In this document: in pieces, positions 14,591 through 22,837 of the stretch
How the letters are laid out: the number at the start of each line of letters is the position of its first letter
How positions within the stretch are numbered: position 1 is the first letter of the stretch
Origin: a virus
Length of the DNA: 43,005 bases
Reading direction: 5' to 3' (one strand)
IMG/VR virus record: IMGVR_UViG_3300031862_000396
Location: 1 to 43,005 of that record
Position numbers and translations under genes: made by a program
Notes under the pieces: generated by a model
Databases searched by the model: none
The model's input: only the letters and a program-made list of their open reading frames with translations
What the model was told of the DNA's origin: nothing

Positions 14591-15493
14591 ATGCAGACTT
14601 TGAGACGTGTTGGCATGGACACCGGAAGGCTCACGAACGAAGAGGCAATGTACATCGACGCTCGCGTGGTAGATGTTGTGCATGCACAGACTGTGGGGCG
14701 TAACCTGTTTCCAGTGTTCACGTTGCCACATGCAGGTTTCATGACGGTTAGGGGCTACAAGCGGACGGGTATGTCAGCTGCGCGCATTAGTCTGTATGGT
14801 GGCGGTGGCTCGAAAGATCGCACGGAGAAGGCGAGCTTTGACATTACGGTGCCAGTAATCGAGAAAGAATTTGATATTGACTGGCGAGAGTTCGAAGCAA
14901 GCCGCGGCGTTGGAATCCCGATTGATACGCAGGATGCAGAGAATGCCGCCATAAAGGTCGCTGAAGAGGAAGATCATTTGCTGATCACGGGTGAACATAC
15001 GGCTGGCTCAGGCGTGCCCGCGTTTCCAGCATTGGGCGTTGAGGGCCTTGCTACTGCCACGGGCAGGAACTCGCAGGCTAGTGGAGGTGCTTGGCCAGCA
15101 ACCGCGCTGACAGACCTTAGCAATGCCATCGGCAAACTTGAAGAGGATGGCCACGTGCGAGCGGGAGCATACGCGGCGGTACTGCGCAGCTCGTGGGCTG
15201 CAAAGCTTAGGGGCCTTGTTAGCAACACTGCAGTCAAGTGGATTGAAGTAATCAAAGACCTGTTTCCAGCTGGCATATACGTTTCCGACAGTTTGTACAC
15301 GAGTGCTGGCTTGAAAACTAACGCACTCGTGCTGGAGCTTGCGCAGGAGAACTTTGAAATGGTCGTCGGCAAGGACGTTGAGGTTCGCAAGAAAGAAGAT
15401 GTCCGCGGCAACCTGGAGTGCGTAGTCCGCGAAGTCGTTGCTCCGCGCATCAAACGACCCACTAGTATCTGTGAGATCACCGGGTTGACGTAG
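14591..15493 (+). CDS. HK97-fold major capsid protein
   Basis: 300 residues starting MQTLRRVGMDTGRLTNEEA. Encapsulin/linocin-like features of the HK97 fold are visible: a long-loop region with RTEKASFDITVPVIEKEFDI, a spine helix with AEEEDHLLITGE, the A-domain repeat LEELxxxxxAYAAVLRSS-like strand-helix pattern, and LVLELAQENFEMVVGKDVEVR near the C-terminus. It forms the icosahedral head. It is preceded by the scaffold-like and cement genes and followed by a T-rich gap (15494-15578). Confidence 0.85.
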   Translation: MQTLRRVGMDTGRLTNEEAMYIDARVVDVVHAQTVGRNLFPVFTLPHAGFMTVRGYKRTGMSAARISLYGGGGSKDRTEKASFDITVPVIEKEFDIDWREFEASRGVGIPIDTQDAENAAIKVAEEEDHLLITGEHTAGSGVPAFPALGVEGLATATGRNSQASGGAWPATALTDLSNAIGKLEEDGHVRAGAYAAVLRSSWAAKLRGLVSNTAVKWIEVIKDLFPAGIYVSDSLYTSAGLKTNALVLELAQENFEMVVGKDVEVRKKEDVRGNLECVVREVVAPRIKRPTSICEITGLT

Positions 15494-15578
15494 GCAACTG
15501 CGTTCGGCTCTTCCCCATTTTCTCCCTTTAGTTAGTCAGAATCCCAAGAACAACGTGAAAGGAGGGTTGAGAAGCGAA
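15494..15578 (+). terminator. T-rich gap after the coat gene, possible attenuating terminator
   Basis: The 85-base gap holds pyrimidine/T-rich runs (about 15511-15530). Archaeal termination often uses such U-tracts, and partial termination here would raise coat over downstream expression. AAAGGAGG near 15558-15565 serves the next gene. Support is modest. Confidence 0.3.
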
Positions 15579-15833
15579 ATGAAGTTCAAACTCAGGAAAG
15601 GCAAGGGAAGCGTGAGCGACTTTACGGATGCTCAGGGTGTGAAGCATTTGCCAGGCGACATCGTGGACCTGCCAGCAATGTACAAAGGCGAGAAATGGTT
15701 GGAGTCTCTTGAGCCAGAGCGGAAGATTGTGGTTCCGCCTGCCAAAGTCGAGCCCGTTGAGACTCCGCCGACAGTTGTTTCGGAGGCTGCCGCTGCCCCT
15801 TTGTCCTCAAAAAAGCGAAAGAAGGCAAAATAA
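15579..15833 (+). CDS. Small basic protein with slippery 3' end
   Basis: 84 residues from ATG at 15579. The N-terminal half is beta-rich (MKFKLRKGKGSVSDFTDAQG, PGDIVDLPAMYKGEKW). The C-terminal half is a Pro/Val/Ala linker ending in a Lys-rich tail. It resembles small head-completion proteins by position only. Its last codons contain A AAA AAG (15809-15815), a canonical -1 frameshift heptamer, and the -1 frame runs straight into the glycosyltransferase downstream. A fused product is therefore possible. Confidence 0.6.
   Translation: MKFKLRKGKGSVSDFTDAQGVKHLPGDIVDLPAMYKGEKWLESLEPERKIVVPPAKVEPVETPPTVVSEAAAAPLSSKKRKKAK
15809..15815 (+). promoter_or_regulatory. Candidate -1 programmed frameshift site (A AAA AAG)
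   Basis: In the zero frame the codons read TCA AAA AAG, the X XXY YYZ layout. Slipping back one base continues GCG AAA GAA GGC in the open frame of the glycosyltransferase, which is stop-free from 15761. No downstream stimulatory structure was established by eye. Confidence 0.45.
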
Positions 15834-16942
15834 GGGTACTTGTAGGCATTCCAAGCCTGAACGATAGTGATCGTTTTCTCGGTTTCCGAGAGGACGTTCT
15901 GAAGTGCATTGAAGTGGCAATGGCTGGCGTTGATCATGAGGTTTTTGTTACGCCACCGCAAGGCAAGCCTAGCTGGCCTGGCGTGGTTGATGCGCAGAAC
16001 ATGCTTGTTGAGCGTGCCTTGGTAGGTAAATTTGATTACCTATGGCTTGTTCAGGCTGATGTACAAGTTCCCGAAGATGGTTTTGTTAAGCTTTTTGGGC
16101 TTGATGTGGATGTGGCGCAGGGTGTGGCGCCGAAGCATTATTGCCGTGATTTCATCTGTGGGTTTTTGGATGCAGATAAGAAGGTTTGGTACTTGCCTCG
16201 GAACGCTGTTGAGGGCATGGTTCTTTCGGGCTGGGTTTTCGCTGGCCTGAGTTGCACGCTTATTAGGCGTCGGGTTTTGAAGGCTGGGATTCGGTTTGAG
16301 TTTCAGTCGGCTGTGGGCGAGGATATCCTGTTCATGTATGCCGTGCAGAGTCAGGGTTTTGTGGCGAAGGTGCATGGCAGCGTGGTTTGTGGTCACTTGC
16401 CGGAGTGGCCTCTTCTTAGTCATGGAGCGGATAAACGATGTGAGCCATTTTTTGAGAAGCTCGATGTTGGTTGTGGCCACAGGCCTACCGGGGACGTGAA
16501 TGTTGATCTGTTCCCGGAGCCCTCGGCTCACCGGGCAAGTGATCAGCGCGTGAACGACGATGTAGCCCTGCATGTGCGTGAGATTCCGAATTTTGTGGTT
16601 GCGGATGCTCTTCATTTGCCTTTTCGGGAGCGTAGTTTTGTTAGAGTGTATTCGTGGCATTTGATTGAGCATCTTGAGAATCCAGAGGGATTCTTGGAAG
16701 AATCGTGTCGCGTGGCTGCTGAAGAAATCGAGGTCCGGTGTCCAAATGGGGATCCTGCCTGGGCGTATGGCGTTGCTGCATACGGGGAGACTAAGCCGCT
16801 TCATGTCTCGCGCATGACCTGCGAACGGTTTGAGCGGGATCTGAAGGCTTTTCCGGGTTGGGATTGGAATGTGAGTTTTGATTTTAGTCAGAGTGAGCCT
16901 TGGGAGATCGTTGTCAAGGGTTGGAGGAAGGGTTTGGCTTGA
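15830..16942 (+). CDS. GT-A glycosyltransferase fused to SAM methyltransferase
   Basis: The conserved opening strand IRVLVGIPSLNDSDRF is encoded upstream of the first usual start (GTG at 15914), so translation must begin at ATA 15830 or enter by a -1 shift at 15809-15815. The first ~200 residues look like a GT-A glycosyltransferase: VGIPSLN, YLWLVQADVQVPEDG (metal-binding Asp), VAPKHY, GWVFAGLSCTLIRR, GEDILFMY. Residues after about 205 form a class I methyltransferase: KLDVGCGHRP, VVADALHLPFRERSF, WHLIEHLENPEGFL. It would add and methylate a sugar, perhaps on virion proteins. It lies between coat and fibre genes. Substrate is unknown. Confidence 0.8.
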   Translation: MRVLVGIPSLNDSDRFLGFREDVLKCIEVAMAGVDHEVFVTPPQGKPSWPGVVDAQNMLVERALVGKFDYLWLVQADVQVPEDGFVKLFGLDVDVAQGVAPKHYCRDFICGFLDADKKVWYLPRNAVEGMVLSGWVFAGLSCTLIRRRVLKAGIRFEFQSAVGEDILFMYAVQSQGFVAKVHGSVVCGHLPEWPLLSHGADKRCEPFFEKLDVGCGHRPTGDVNVDLFPEPSAHRASDQRVNDDVALHVREIPNFVVADALHLPFRERSFVRVYSWHLIEHLENPEGFLEESCRVAAEEIEVRCPNGDPAWAYGVAAYGETKPLHVSRMTCERFERDLKAFPGWDWNVSFDFSQSEPWEIVVKGWRKGLA

Positions 16943-18033
16943 GCGATGCAGCTGAGGTTTTGAAGAGGAATCGAGATCTACTGCGCGCGCACAAAGACAG
17001 TGAGGAGAGCGAGCAGCTTCTGGCCAAGTTGCCTCAGGGCCACGGTTCAGGCCTCAACGCGGATACGGTTGATGGTTTGCATGCGGCTGAGATTATCGCG
17101 AAGGCTCCGGGAAAAGGCGGCGGTGGTGGGGGTTCTGGCAGTGGATCAGCCGACATGACGAAGGCGGTCTATGACCAGAACGATAACGGTGTTGTGGACA
17201 ATTCAGAGAAGTTTGATGGCAAGACGGTTGCTCAGGTTCAGGATCATGCACCCCAAACTCACGGCAACGAAGTGCATTCACCCGCGTTTCTTTCAGTTGA
17301 GGTTGATCCGAGCGTCGATTCAACTGTCAAAAACAAGACTTTAACGCAGATTCAGGATCACGCGCCACAGGAGCACGCAGATGAAGCACATAGCATCGCC
17401 TACGCCACGGCAACCGAGTTGGCTGATCATGCGGCGCTTCCAGACGTGCATCATGCGCAGTCTCACACGCTCGGCAGCCACAGCACGAAAGCGCATTCTG
17501 AACTCACCGGCGTGACCGCGAATCAGCACCACAATCAGACTCATGGCGACGCAGATCACAGTGAAACGTATGAAAAGACGTCTGCCAAGGGCGCAGGTAG
17601 TGGTTATTGTGGCCTTGGTACTGATCAAAAGGTAGCCTCAGCCAACATGAAAACCATCACTGTCACAAAAACATTCGCGTTCCATGTGCCTGACGCCTTG
17701 ACAACTGGCCAGAAAAAGTATCGCATACTCGCTGATTGCGCATGCACGATCGTTGAAGTGCGCTTAGTAGTTGACACTGCGCCAGTTGGCGCCGCGATAA
17801 TTGTGGACGTGCATACTGGCACTGGCGTCGGTACGACGATCTTCACGACGCAGGCTAACAGACCAACAATTTCCGATGGCAGCAAGACAGGAGTGAACCC
17901 GAATCCTCCTGAAGTCACTGGCCTTGCTAAAAACGACGAAATCAGCGTTTACGTTGATCAAATTGGAAGCGGAACCGCTGGCAGTGACTTAACCATCGAA
18001 GTGATATGCTCACAAGTAGCGGCGTTGAGCTAG
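16939..18033 (+). CDS. His-rich fibre protein
   Basis: About 364 residues from TTG at 16939, whose TTGA overlaps the preceding stop. The N-terminus has a coiled coil, then LNADTVDGLHAAEI and a Gly/Ser linker. The middle holds repeated His motifs (DHAPQTHGNEVHS, DHAPQEHADEAHS, HHNQTHGDADHSE). The C-terminal 140 residues are a beta-sandwich-like tip (TVTKTFAFHVPDALT, IVEVRLVVDT). TVDGLHA and HxxxH repeats are typical of phage trimeric fibres in which His columns bind metal. It probably contacts the host surface. Location right after the coat gene would also suit a head fibre. Confidence 0.75.
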   Translation: MSDAAEVLKRNRDLLRAHKDSEESEQLLAKLPQGHGSGLNADTVDGLHAAEIIAKAPGKGGGGGGSGSGSADMTKAVYDQNDNGVVDNSEKFDGKTVAQVQDHAPQTHGNEVHSPAFLSVEVDPSVDSTVKNKTLTQIQDHAPQEHADEAHSIAYATATELADHAALPDVHHAQSHTLGSHSTKAHSELTGVTANQHHNQTHGDADHSETYEKTSAKGAGSGYCGLGTDQKVASANMKTITVTKTFAFHVPDALTTGQKKYRILADCACTIVEVRLVVDTAPVGAAIIVDVHTGTGVGTTIFTTQANRPTISDGSKTGVNPNPPEVTGLAKNDEISVYVDQIGSGTAGSDLTIEVICSQVAALS

Positions 18034-18585
18034 ATGGCTACAGAAACTTTGAGACCGAATGCTGCAGGCGACAAAACAGAGTGGACCATATATGCTCCAA
18101 ACACCGGCGAACAAAATTATGAGGACGTGGACGAAGAGACTTCCGATGGCAACACAACTTGTTTGTGCACCCCGCCGGAGTCGATAACGCAGGTGAAAGA
18201 CCTGTACAATTTGCAGGATCCCGTGACGATAGGTGCTAGTGACATGATTAACAGCGTAACGGTTCGCACGTGGATAAAAAGCAGCAGTGCCACGTACAAG
18301 AATAGCTTCTACATGGGGCTGAAAACAGGTGGCATCGAATACGATGATGCGACTGCTGACATCCCTGGCACTGACTGGACGAACTACACCCAAGTGTGGA
18401 CTACGAACCCGAAGACTGGCGTCGCGTGGACCTTGGATGATATTAAGGCTTTGCAGATAGGCCTCAACTGTGCTACGAGAAAAATCGTGTTAGCCTATTA
18501 CATTGGCTATCACACGAAGATCGACGTAGTTGTTGACTTTACGCCGAGTGCTGGCGGCAAGCCGAATCTGGTTCAGGTGATGTGA
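18034..18585 (+). CDS. Beta-sandwich virion surface protein
   Basis: 183 residues, ATG at 18034 immediately after the fibre stop. It starts MATETLRPNAAGDKTEWTIY and has jelly-roll-like strands (VTIGASDMINSVTVRTWIKS, WTNYTQVWTTNPKTGVAWTL, DDIKALQIGLNC). Similar proteins occur beside fibre genes of tailed viruses, so it is probably a fibre tip or spike. The end is hydrophobic/basic (GKPNLVQVM). Function inferred from fold style and neighbours. Confidence 0.65.
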   Translation: MATETLRPNAAGDKTEWTIYAPNTGEQNYEDVDEETSDGNTTCLCTPPESITQVKDLYNLQDPVTIGASDMINSVTVRTWIKSSSATYKNSFYMGLKTGGIEYDDATADIPGTDWTNYTQVWTTNPKTGVAWTLDDIKALQIGLNCATRKIVLAYYIGYHTKIDVVVDFTPSAGGKPNLVQVM

Positions 18586-18812
18586 TGCGGAAAGTGCCTA
18601 AGTGTGAGGGTGAGGAGCCGCCGAACAGCAAGATCCGCGTCGTGGCCACCGTTGATGATAAGCTCGTATCGGCGATGGAGTTGATACATAAGGGTGAGGT
18701 TGACGCAGCGGTTGACGCGGATCGCGTGCCACCGGATTGGAGTAACACGGTGGAGATGCTTCTCCGTAAAGGCGTGAGAACATACAAATCTGCCAGTCAG
18801 ACGCAGAAATAA
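18585..18812 (+). CDS. Small hypothetical protein after fibre genes
   Basis: 75 residues from ATG at 18585, overlapping the previous stop (ATGA). A middle helical region (DDKLVSAMELIHKGEV) is followed by VPPDWSNTVEMLLRKGV. No family is recognised. It could be a fibre assembly factor. An 84-base A+T-richer gap follows (18813-18896). Confidence 0.55.
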   Translation: MRKVPKCEGEEPPNSKIRVVATVDDKLVSAMELIHKGEVDAAVDADRVPPDWSNTVEMLLRKGVRTYKSASQTQK

Positions 18813-18896
18813 CGTTCTACATTATTCACGTTTGTTGAATTAGCCTTAATACTGTTCGCTTTCATAGTTTACTTCACTAATTGAGGCGCTTTTGCT

Positions 18897-19274
18897 TTGG
18901 TTGCTGTCACGCCAAGCGAGGTCCGTGAGCGCATAAACGTAGGGGCCAGCGAAGCGCCCGACGACGTCGTGAATCGTTTCATTACTGCGGCTGCCGTGAC
19001 TTTGGGCGGCGAGATTGGCGAGACGGTTGACGGTTCGGATTGTACGGACCAACAGGCTGAGGTTATTCGCAATCTGGCGGCGATATATTGTGCGTGCAGG
19101 ATCACGGGTGGCGTGGCTTCAGGCCTCTCTTTCCGTGTGGGCGATCTGCAGGTTAGCGAATCTAGCAGCTCTGGTTCAGGTCTCTCTGGCGGCAATCTCC
19201 AGTTTCTGCTGGATCAGGCGAAGGCGATTATTGCGCAGTTGAATAAGCCGGATTTCAGGGCGGTGTCGGGGTAG
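18897..19274 (+). CDS. Head-tail connector/adaptor-like protein
   Basis: 125 residues from TTG at 18897. The helical pattern VTPSEVRERINVGASEAPDDVVNRFI...AEVIRNLAAIYCACRITGG resembles the four-helix adaptor proteins (gp6/gp15 type) that bind beneath the portal. A Ser/Gly linker and a final helix follow. It starts the neck gene cluster. Confidence 0.65.
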   Translation: MVAVTPSEVRERINVGASEAPDDVVNRFITAAAVTLGGEIGETVDGSDCTDQQAEVIRNLAAIYCACRITGGVASGLSFRVGDLQVSESSSSGSGLSGGNLQFLLDQAKAIIAQLNKPDFRAVSG

Positions 19275-19280
19275 TTGTAG

Positions 19281-20903
19281 ATGGGTACGGTTCCAGATTC
19301 CTTTTACGAGTTTGTGATGCACTATGCGCCCTGGTACTACGTGATCCCCACGGCAATGACGGCTGATCCTCCACAGGGCCAGAAGAACGTCACGGTTGCT
19401 GATGGGACGAAGTTTAGTGCCGGCATGCCCGTGGAGATCAAGGATTCTGCGCATAGCGAATGGAACGAAGTTGATTCAGTCGCTGGCGACGTTGTGACTA
19501 TGGTAAACAATCTTACCTACACGTATTACGTTGCCAAGGGCGGGACCGTTGATCATGGCGATAAGAGTTATGGCAAGGGCGCTTTCCCCGCAGCGTTCGC
19601 AATCGAATTCTTGACGGAGGCCTATGGCGCCACGCAGTATGCGGCTCTACAGGCCGCGATTTTGGCGAAGGTTGTGGAGCTTGCGGATTGGTTGCTTACT
19701 CAGCAGTGTGTTGATCCTGCGAAGTATGCGTACGGCGGTTTCTTCAGTGCTGATGGTGGCTCGGAGTGCTGGAGTATTGATGCTGGCCGTTGCATTCCTG
19801 CCCTGTTGAAGGCGTATGCGCTCACAGTTGATGTGGATTACCTCGATGCGGCGAAGTTGGCGGGCTACACTTTCCTGTACACTATGCAAAAGCAACCCGC
19901 GATTCTCGGCATTCACGACCGTTACTATGGCGGGTTTGCTAACAAGGTTACTCTCGCCCAGGCCTGGGATACGGTCATGTCTGTCGAGAACCTGTATTGC
20001 TTGATCGGCTTGAAAATGCTGGCCGATAGCTACGATGTGGCTAACGTAGTCAGATACACGGCTATGATGCTCGATGCGGCTACATTTCTGCGTGTCGGTT
20101 TTGAAGACCTATACCTGTACTATCAGCCTCCGCCTTCGGGTTCCGGTGTTTGGTATCGGGTCGGCCTCAGCGATACTGAGGTTTATGATGATCCGGTATC
20201 GTTCGCCTTGCTGGGGCTCTATGCTTACGAGGCGTGGAGCGCAACGTGTCAGCGGGTGTACAATTTTGTTGAGGCGATACGCGCAAGTGGGACTTATCCT
20301 GCTTACTGGCCTGAAGTCTGCTGGCCTGGCTACATCGACGTGGTAACTCGTTTTCCTGCTTGTGCGTACTATGACGCTATCACGAGCGGCATACTCTGGA
20401 AGATCAGGGCTGAGCGGGATCCTCCTTCGCTCAAATTGGCTTTTGATGTTATCACCAAGTACTCAAATGAATTTTTGTACTGGGGCCCTGTCTTCACGGA
20501 CTATAGCCCGATCACGCCTCAGAAGGCGATGGCTAATGTCACGTGGCTGGCGCGCATGTTTCTGGATTACGTGGAGCCTTTGACGCGGTTCACGCGGATC
20601 CTGTCAAGCAAGGGCGAAACCGTGCTCTTGTATCCAATCCGTCAAGCAGTTGAAACTGTCTCGTATGGGGAGGCTTTGGACATCTCGGCTATAGTCTCTC
20701 CTGTGCGCGCTGAAGAGGTCTTGCTCGAGGCGGGCTATTTTCTAAATGACTATCTTGCTTTCTATACGTTCATTCCGGTCCGGAACCACGACAAAATCAG
20801 ACGCCAGGGCGAGGATTACGAGCTGCAGAGCGTAACGCCCTTCACTTACGAGAATCAGCGGATCTATTTCAAATCAGTTGGCAGGAGGCTCCTGGGCACT
20901 TGA
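19281..20903 (+). CDS. Neck protein with embedded (alpha/alpha)6 sugar-enzyme-like barrel
   Basis: 540 residues. Residues 1-30 and about 425-540 look like a head-tail stopper/closure protein, the last part carrying IRRQGEDYELQSVTPFTYENQ and IYFKSVGRRL as in SPP1-gp16-like closures. Residues about 32-93 form a beta module (QKNVTVADGTKFSAGMPVEI...MVNNLTYTYYVA) also present in the hub gene at 25918. Residues about 100-420 form an all-helical six-hairpin region with Trp/Tyr/Asp-rich turns (CWSIDAGRCIPALLKAYAL, YYGGFANKVTLAQAWDTVMS, DPVSFALLGLYAYEAW). That is the pattern of (alpha/alpha)6 glycoside hydrolases, lyases and epimerases. The neck may thus carry a glycan-processing domain. Activity is not proven. 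Confidence 0.7.
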   Translation: MGTVPDSFYEFVMHYAPWYYVIPTAMTADPPQGQKNVTVADGTKFSAGMPVEIKDSAHSEWNEVDSVAGDVVTMVNNLTYTYYVAKGGTVDHGDKSYGKGAFPAAFAIEFLTEAYGATQYAALQAAILAKVVELADWLLTQQCVDPAKYAYGGFFSADGGSECWSIDAGRCIPALLKAYALTVDVDYLDAAKLAGYTFLYTMQKQPAILGIHDRYYGGFANKVTLAQAWDTVMSVENLYCLIGLKMLADSYDVANVVRYTAMMLDAATFLRVGFEDLYLYYQPPPSGSGVWYRVGLSDTEVYDDPVSFALLGLYAYEAWSATCQRVYNFVEAIRASGTYPAYWPEVCWPGYIDVVTRFPACAYYDAITSGILWKIRAERDPPSLKLAFDVITKYSNEFLYWGPVFTDYSPITPQKAMANVTWLARMFLDYVEPLTRFTRILSSKGETVLLYPIRQAVETVSYGEALDISAIVSPVRAEEVLLEAGYFLNDYLAFYTFIPVRNHDKIRRQGEDYELQSVTPFTYENQRIYFKSVGRRLLGT

Positions 20904-21592
20904 CCGAGCTAGAGGATCCTGTGGTTACTATCCTGCGTCTGATCTCAACGAGAATCCGAGTTACCAAAGATAACGGGTCCCTCGCAAGCCTTCTCGCTAC
21001 CAAGGAAGCTTACGATCGAGAGCTGCTTAAGCAATATGATGCTCAGATCACGGTCGGCTTTGATAGCAGCATCGACCAGAAGCTGGAGCTCGCCGGCCGC
21101 CTTCGGCGTCGAAACATGGTTTTCCGCTGCAATGCTTACGCAGTTGATAAATCGGCGCCGGGGTCAGATGCGGGCAAGGTCATGCGTGACAAGGTTTCTG
21201 AGCAGATTAACGCTATTATTCGCGAGAATCGTAACCTGCCTTATCAAATACTCATGAATTTCAGCGGGCTCGGATATCCGTCTGGGGATCCTCACAAGGC
21301 TTTTGCTGCCGGTGCAGCTACAGAGCTTATTCCATCCAGCCCTAGCTGGACTGAGCTGACGAATCTCGAATACGTCAACATCTGGTATAGTGATGACGTG
21401 CGCTACAGCAAGAGCGCCAGCGTGAACGGGCAGTATGGCCTTATGCTTTTCAGGTTTAAGATTGGAGCTCGTGAGCAATGTGTGAAGAAGATCCTGCTGA
21501 GTTTTGAGGGCTATGGCACGGCGCCAGTTGCTGACGGTATAACGGCCAAAGTGTGGAATCACGAGGCTGAGGAATGGCAGGTGATTGCATGA
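20900..21592 (+). CDS. Tail terminator-like protein with extra C-terminal domain
   Basis: 230 residues from TTG at 20900, overlapping the previous stop (TTGA). The first ~120 residues (DPVVTILRLISTRIRVTKDN, ITVGFDSSIDQK, RRRNMVFRCNAYAVD, MRDKVSEQINAIIREN) match the shape of tail-completion/terminator proteins that cap the tail tube. The remaining ~110 residues form a beta-sandwich-like domain (ELTNLEYVNIWYSDD, KKILLSFEGYG), possibly a carbohydrate-binding or decoration module. Confidence 0.65.
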   Translation: MTELEDPVVTILRLISTRIRVTKDNGSLASLLATKEAYDRELLKQYDAQITVGFDSSIDQKLELAGRLRRRNMVFRCNAYAVDKSAPGSDAGKVMRDKVSEQINAIIRENRNLPYQILMNFSGLGYPSGDPHKAFAAGAATELIPSSPSWTELTNLEYVNIWYSDDVRYSKSASVNGQYGLMLFRFKIGAREQCVKKILLSFEGYGTAPVADGITAKVWNHEAEEWQVIA

Positions 21593-22821
21593 TCTTCGGT
21601 GTAAACTATCAGGGTGCTAGTGATTTTGATCCGGCCAAGTTGACTGATGAGGTAATGGCGCAGAATTTTGCGCTGTTCGCGAGCCAAGGAATAGACCACA
21701 TAATAGTTATCGCGTACTGGAATAGCCTGGAGCCGACAGCTGGCTCTTACAACACAACGTACGTGAATAACCTGAAACGGTTCATCAAGGCTGCGAAACT
21801 GGCCGGTATGAACGTTTCAATTGATACCCACTGCCACATGACTGGCACGAACCTGCCGGTTTGGGTGGGGCAGGGCGGCAATGGCCAGCGGAATATGTCG
21901 AACATTTTCTATTATGCGCTTGTTCTTGAGCGTTTTCTGGCCTTGCATGAGTGGCTGGCGCAGCAGCTTGTTGGAGACTATCAAGTTTATAGTATGCAGG
22001 CTTGGAACGAACCATATCCCGTGTCAGGAGAGACTACAGATCAGTTTCTGGACATATTTGAGCAGATCCGAGCGAAGTGGATAGCGCACAATGCGGCTCC
22101 GTTCACGATTAGAACGGCAATCCCGCAAGTCGTATGGTTCACAAATAGCCCAGAAGACGCTGATAGATTCTTTGCAGTATGCGACTACGTGAACATAAAC
22201 TTCTACCCGAACAAGTACGCTGGCCACACCTTCGCAAATCTGCTCACTGCGCTCACAAGAATAGATGCTGAGCCTAAGGACTGGATGTTCGGCGAATTCG
22301 GATATTCCAGCTCAAACGACACGACCCAGTACAACGGGATGTTGGCTGCAATCACGGACACGACCGAAGAGATCACGGATGCGGGCAACTCTATGCCCTT
22401 GTGGAATAACATCTGGATCTGGTGTGATGCGAACCCGGAAGCTATCGGGTACTGGAATGTGTGCAATACGGACAATTCGCCGAGGCCTGCTTTTGCTCTG
22501 ATTGTCAGCGATGAAGGCGGAGGCGGTGGCGAAGGCAGTGATGAAATTCTGACCGTGACGCTTTCTGAGAACTTGCCGGATTTCATTGATGAAGACGGCT
22601 ATGTGTGGCTCTTAGTGCGCACGACTAACCCAAGCAATGGTGCCACGCCTGCCGTCTTGTACTGCGATTTCGTGCAGTGCATGTTCCAAGTTTATGGGCT
22701 TTCTCACGTCGACGTAATAAGCTATCGAAACGTCGAGATGACGGAGGTTAAGCCGTACCTCTACCGGTGTGAGTTTCTGTTAAGGGGTTGGCTTTTCGAG
22801 TCCCTCTCGGGAGTTTTCTAG
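21589..22821 (+). CDS. TIM-barrel glycoside hydrolase in the tail operon
   Basis: 410 residues from ATG at 21589 (ATGA overlap). Residues about 1-300 form a clan GH-A-like barrel: GVNYQGASDFDPAKL, IVIAYWNSLEPTAGS, VSIDTHCH, QAWNEPYP with the acid/base Glu at residue 141, VNINFYPNKYAG, and MFGEFGYSS with the nucleophile Glu at about 236. Both catalytic glutamates and the NEP motif are kept, so it is probably active. After a Gly-rich linker, a C-terminal beta domain of about 90 residues follows. It probably cleaves a host surface glycan during attachment. Family level (GH5-like or a relative) cannot be settled by eye. Confidence 0.75.
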   Translation: MIFGVNYQGASDFDPAKLTDEVMAQNFALFASQGIDHIIVIAYWNSLEPTAGSYNTTYVNNLKRFIKAAKLAGMNVSIDTHCHMTGTNLPVWVGQGGNGQRNMSNIFYYALVLERFLALHEWLAQQLVGDYQVYSMQAWNEPYPVSGETTDQFLDIFEQIRAKWIAHNAAPFTIRTAIPQVVWFTNSPEDADRFFAVCDYVNINFYPNKYAGHTFANLLTALTRIDAEPKDWMFGEFGYSSSNDTTQYNGMLAAITDTTEEITDAGNSMPLWNNIWIWCDANPEAIGYWNVCNTDNSPRPAFALIVSDEGGGGGEGSDEILTVTLSENLPDFIDEDGYVWLLVRTTNPSNGATPAVLYCDFVQCMFQVYGLSHVDVISYRNVEMTEVKPYLYRCEFLLRGWLFESLSGVF

Positions 22822-22837
22822 TCATGGAGTTGACAAA

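Noticed and set aside
16040-16804. 254-residue minus-strand frame
   Set aside because: Antisense to the glycosyltransferase-methyltransferase, whose motifs are clear; the antisense frame has none.
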